From the NCBI GenBank assembly GCA_001822575.1, contig MHRM01000009.1, forward strand, positions 1-22,266: DNA of 22,266 nucleotides, given 5' to 3'. This DNA comes from Candidatus Taylorbacteria bacterium RIFCSPHIGHO2_02_FULL_44_12. Its GTDB lineage: Bacteria > Patescibacteriota > Minisyncoccia > Phycocordibacterales > PALSA-1337. Each line of letters begins with the position of its first letter. Position 1 is the stretch's first letter. The notes beneath the pieces are model-generated. The model ran no database searches. It saw only the letters and a program-made list of their open reading frames with translations, and had not been told where the DNA came from. The translations under genes were made by a program, and so were the position numbers. Shown in pieces: positions 21,240 to 22,266 of the stretch.

Positions 21240-21312
21240 GGGCCGTTAGCTCATCTGGCAGAGCGCACCCATGGCATGGGTGAGGTGACCGGTTCAAGTC
21301 CGGTACGGTCCA
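21240..21312 (+). tRNA. tRNA-Ala (anticodon GGC)
   Basis: A full cloverleaf of 73 nt: acceptor GGGCCGT/ACGGTCC with the G3-U70 identity pair of alanine tRNAs, D-arm GCTC/GAGC, anticodon stem CACCC/GGGTG around loop ATGGCAT (anticodon GGC), T-arm ACCGG-TTCAAGT-CCGGT and discriminator A. CCA is not encoded. Loop base 32 is A, which is uncommon. Confidence 0.95.
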
Positions 21313-21315
21313 CAT

Positions 21316-21386
21316 CGGGGCGTAGTATAGTGGTAGTATACACGCTTCGGGTGCGTGAGGTCCGAGTTCGATTCTCGGCGCCCCGA
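21316..21386 (+). tRNA. tRNA-Pro (anticodon CGG)
   Basis: A 71-nt cloverleaf: acceptor CGGGGCG/CGCCCCG with the C1-G72 pair typical of bacterial proline tRNAs, a weak D stem (GTAT/GTAT with two G-U pairs), anticodon stem CACGC/GCGTG around TTCGGGT (anticodon CGG, G37), T-arm CCGAG-TTCGATT-CTCGG, discriminator A. CCA is not encoded. It follows tRNA-Ala after 3 nt, so the two are one transcript. Confidence 0.93.
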
Positions 21387-21456
21387 AAATAGTGGTTGGT
21401 TGACAGAACTACGCATTGCAGGCATCCAACCTGTGAATAACTTTCGGAACCGTCTA

Positions 21457-21465
21457 TGCTACAAT
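21457..21465 (+). promoter_or_regulatory. Extended -10 promoter of the DUF378 gene
   Basis: TGCTACAAT, an extended -10 element with the hexamer TACAAT at 21460-21465, about 47 nt before the start codon. No good -35 is seen. Confidence 0.45.
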
Positions 21466-21512
21466 TCGTCTAGTCTATTATTAACATTATCAGCAGTAAA
21501 ATTCATAATCAT

Positions 21513-21740
21513 ATGAAAGCACTTCATGTAATTGCATTCATTCTCGTTATCATCGGAGGTCTAAATTGGCTTTTGGTCGGTCTATTTTCTTGGGGTGTCG
21601 CGGACATCTTGGGAGCCGGTATTTCCAAGGTCATTTATATTCTGGTCGGTTTGTCAGCCATATATCTCATATTCACTCACAAGAAAGATTGCAAATGCTG
21701 TGAAAAATCTTCAGTATCTGCAAATAGCAATCCTATGTAG
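21513..21740 (+). CDS. DUF378 family small membrane protein with Cys-rich tail
   Basis: The 75-residue protein has two hydrophobic helices (about 6-26 and 36-57) with the family pattern VIAFILVIIGGLNWLLVGLF, then DILGAGISKVIYILVGLSAIY, which is the YuzA/DUF378 signature. The C-terminal tail KKDCKCCEKSS adds three cysteines not essential to the family and possibly metal-binding. Function unknown. Monocistronic: an extended -10 promoter upstream and a strong terminator downstream. Confidence 0.88.
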   Translation: MKALHVIAFILVIIGGLNWLLVGLFSWGVADILGAGISKVIYILVGLSAIYLIFTHKKDCKCCEKSSVSANSNPM

Positions 21741-21763
21741 GCTGATTTATTCTACTAGAAAAA

Positions 21764-21808
21764 CAAAAAACCGCCCTTCGGAAAATATCGAGGCGGTTTT
21801 TTGTTTTT
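21764..21808. terminator. Bidirectional intrinsic terminator between DUF378 and the Cys-rich gene
   Basis: Perfect 12-bp arms CAAAAAACCGCC (21764-21775) and GGCGGTTTTTTG (21792-21803) with a 16-nt loop and TTTTT after it on the plus strand. The A-rich left arm gives a T-tract for the convergent minus-strand gene as well. Confidence 0.85.
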
Positions 21809-21821
21809 AGTCTAAACTGTA

Positions 21822-21905
21822 TTATTTGGCTGTGCATCCGCAATCACAAGTACCATCTGGCTTTTTATGCACATGCATGCACTTGGCACATTTTTTTTCA
21901 TCCAT
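21822..21905 (-). CDS. 27-residue Cys-rich mini-protein, putative metal binder
   Basis: From the ATG at 21905 the product MDEKKCAKCMHVHKKPDG plus TCDCGCTAK has five cysteines (CxxC and CxCxC) and two histidines in 27 residues, like a zinc knuckle or metallothionein fragment. A longer frame from 22028 adds a hydrophobic but unrelated N-terminus over an AT-rich spacer and was rejected. No SD is seen; a TATACT -10-like box at 21940-21945 (minus) lies about 35 nt upstream. The bidirectional terminator lies just past the stop. A similar Cys-rich tail on the convergent DUF378 protein is notable. Confidence 0.5.
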   Translation of the reverse strand: MDEKKCAKCMHVHKKPDGTCDCGCTAK

Positions 21906-22030
21906 ATTTTTGGCCGTAATTACAAATATATTGATAATTAGTATATTCGACCTGGAAGCATTATAACATAACATTTCCCTTGTGGTGTTTGACATTATAG
22001 GAAATAATACTTTCAATAATAACCACAAAA

Positions 22031-22039
22031 TGTTATGAT
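22031..22039 (+). promoter_or_regulatory. Extended -10 promoter of tRNA-Ala(TGC)
   Basis: TGTTATGAT (hexamer TATGAT at 22034-22039) with a modest -35 TTTCAA (22011-22016) at 17 nt; +1 is expected about 8 nt before the tRNA. Confidence 0.5.
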
Positions 22040-22053
22040 TTTCTCAAATTAGG

Positions 22054-22129
22054 GGGCCCGTAGCTCACCTGGTAGAGCGCCTCATTTGCAATGAGGAGGC
22101 AAGCGGTTCGAGCCCGCTCGGGTCCACCA
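22054..22129 (+). tRNA. tRNA-Ala (anticodon TGC)
   Basis: A 76-nt cloverleaf including an encoded CCA: acceptor GGGCCCG/CGGGTCC with G3-U70, D-arm GCTC/GAGC, anticodon stem CCTCA/TGAGG around TTTGCAA (anticodon TGC), T-arm AGCGG-TTCGAGC-CCGCT, discriminator A. Unlike the other two tRNAs here it carries CCA in the DNA. Confidence 0.96.
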
Positions 22130-22148
22130 AAATTGATTTGCATCAGAA

Positions 22149-22191
22149 TTGACCGCGACCGCGACCGCGCCTTTGGCGCGGGCGAGGTCAA
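22149..22191. repeat. GC-rich intergenic palindrome with three GACCGC hexamers
   Basis: TTGACC (22149-22154) pairs with GGTCAA (22186-22191) and CCGCGCC with GGCGCGG around a TTT loop. The left arm carries three tandem GACCGC copies (22151-22168), about one more than the right arm can pair with. It stands out as GC-rich in an AT-rich spacer and resembles a dispersed palindromic element, similar in kind to those in leuS and ychF. Confidence 0.65.
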
Positions 22192-22218
22192 CCTTTCTTC
22201 AAATTCAGAATTGTGGAC

Positions 22219-22227
22219 ATTATATCA
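22219..22227 (-). promoter_or_regulatory. Possible extended -10 promoter facing the tRNA
   Basis: On the minus strand TGATATAAT, with a perfect TATAAT hexamer at 22219-22224. No gene on that strand follows before 21905; the transcript would run through the palindrome at 22149-22191 and antisense to tRNA-Ala. The remaining bases to the window end show no gene. Confidence 0.3.
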
Positions 22228-22266
22228 AAAAGTTCGGACTTACTTTCAGCAGAACCCCGACTAATG

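Noticed and set aside
21906..22028. N-terminal extension of the Cys-rich mini-protein
   Set aside because: AT-rich spacer without family pattern; the shorter start is more likely.
22149..22191. CRISPR array
   Set aside because: The hexamers are contiguous without spacers; it is a palindrome with a short tandem expansion.

Overview
The window looks like a chromosomal segment of a Patescibacteria (CPR) bacterium, most likely of the Parcubacteria/Paceibacteria type. The grounds are tightly packed genes, moderate GC, very few Shine-Dalgarno sequences, several starts that look leaderless, a class II ribonucleotide reductase paired with a cobalamin adenosyltransferase, a membrane-anchored protein of a kind I associate with CPR genomes, and housekeeping genes carrying in-frame insertions. 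No taxonomic marker was compared, so the placement is inference.

Layout. (1) 1-2707, + strand: a copper-handling operon with the C-terminal end of a Cu+ P-type ATPase, a two-repeat DUF305 protein, an HMA domain fused to a DsbD-like membrane domain, and a small membrane-anchored cupredoxin. (2) 2761-5601, - strand: cobalamin adenosyltransferase and AdoCbl-dependent class II ribonucleotide reductase, with a promoter followed by a near-perfect 26-bp palindrome. (3) 5722-6477, + strand: an ArsR-type repressor with a palindrome inside its own promoter, then a DoxX-like membrane protein. (4) 6506-13427, - strand: leuS, a sigma-region-4/HARE-HTH protein, a membrane-anchored protein of unknown function and mltG. 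The LeuRS is 1182 residues long because a complete alpha/beta hydrolase and a complete Nudix hydrolase are inserted in its editing domain, plus a palindromic repeat element near the anticodon-binding domain. (5) 13494-14391: two small divergent hypothetical genes, each with its own terminator. (6) 14415-16451, - strand: a defence/toxin-like island with an MntA-HepT pair and a wHTH-Fic gene broken by a single in-frame TAA, preceded by its own operator/promoter. (7) 16512-17663: ychF, carrying a second, unrelated in-frame palindromic element. (8) 17751-18920: a promoter, structured short transcript and terminator, followed by a more GC-rich ATP-grasp-like gene with a good SD and a strong terminator. 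(9) 18925-20889: a HAD phosphatase and zwf on opposite strands. (10) 20895-22266: a heptamer-like repeat leader, small membrane and Cys-rich proteins, a DUF378 protein and three tRNAs (Ala-GGC, Pro-CGG, Ala-TGC), ending in an intergenic GC-rich palindrome.

The most unusual item is the LeuRS with two enzymatic insertions inside its CP1 editing domain. Next are the two protein-coding palindromic elements (leuS and ychF), the interrupted fic gene with its operator array, and the short structured RNA upstream of the ATP-grasp-like gene. Copper export, AdoCbl-dependent dNTP synthesis, the oxidative pentose phosphate entry enzyme and translation genes suggest a small fermentative or symbiotic cell that lives with metal stress and imports cobalamin.
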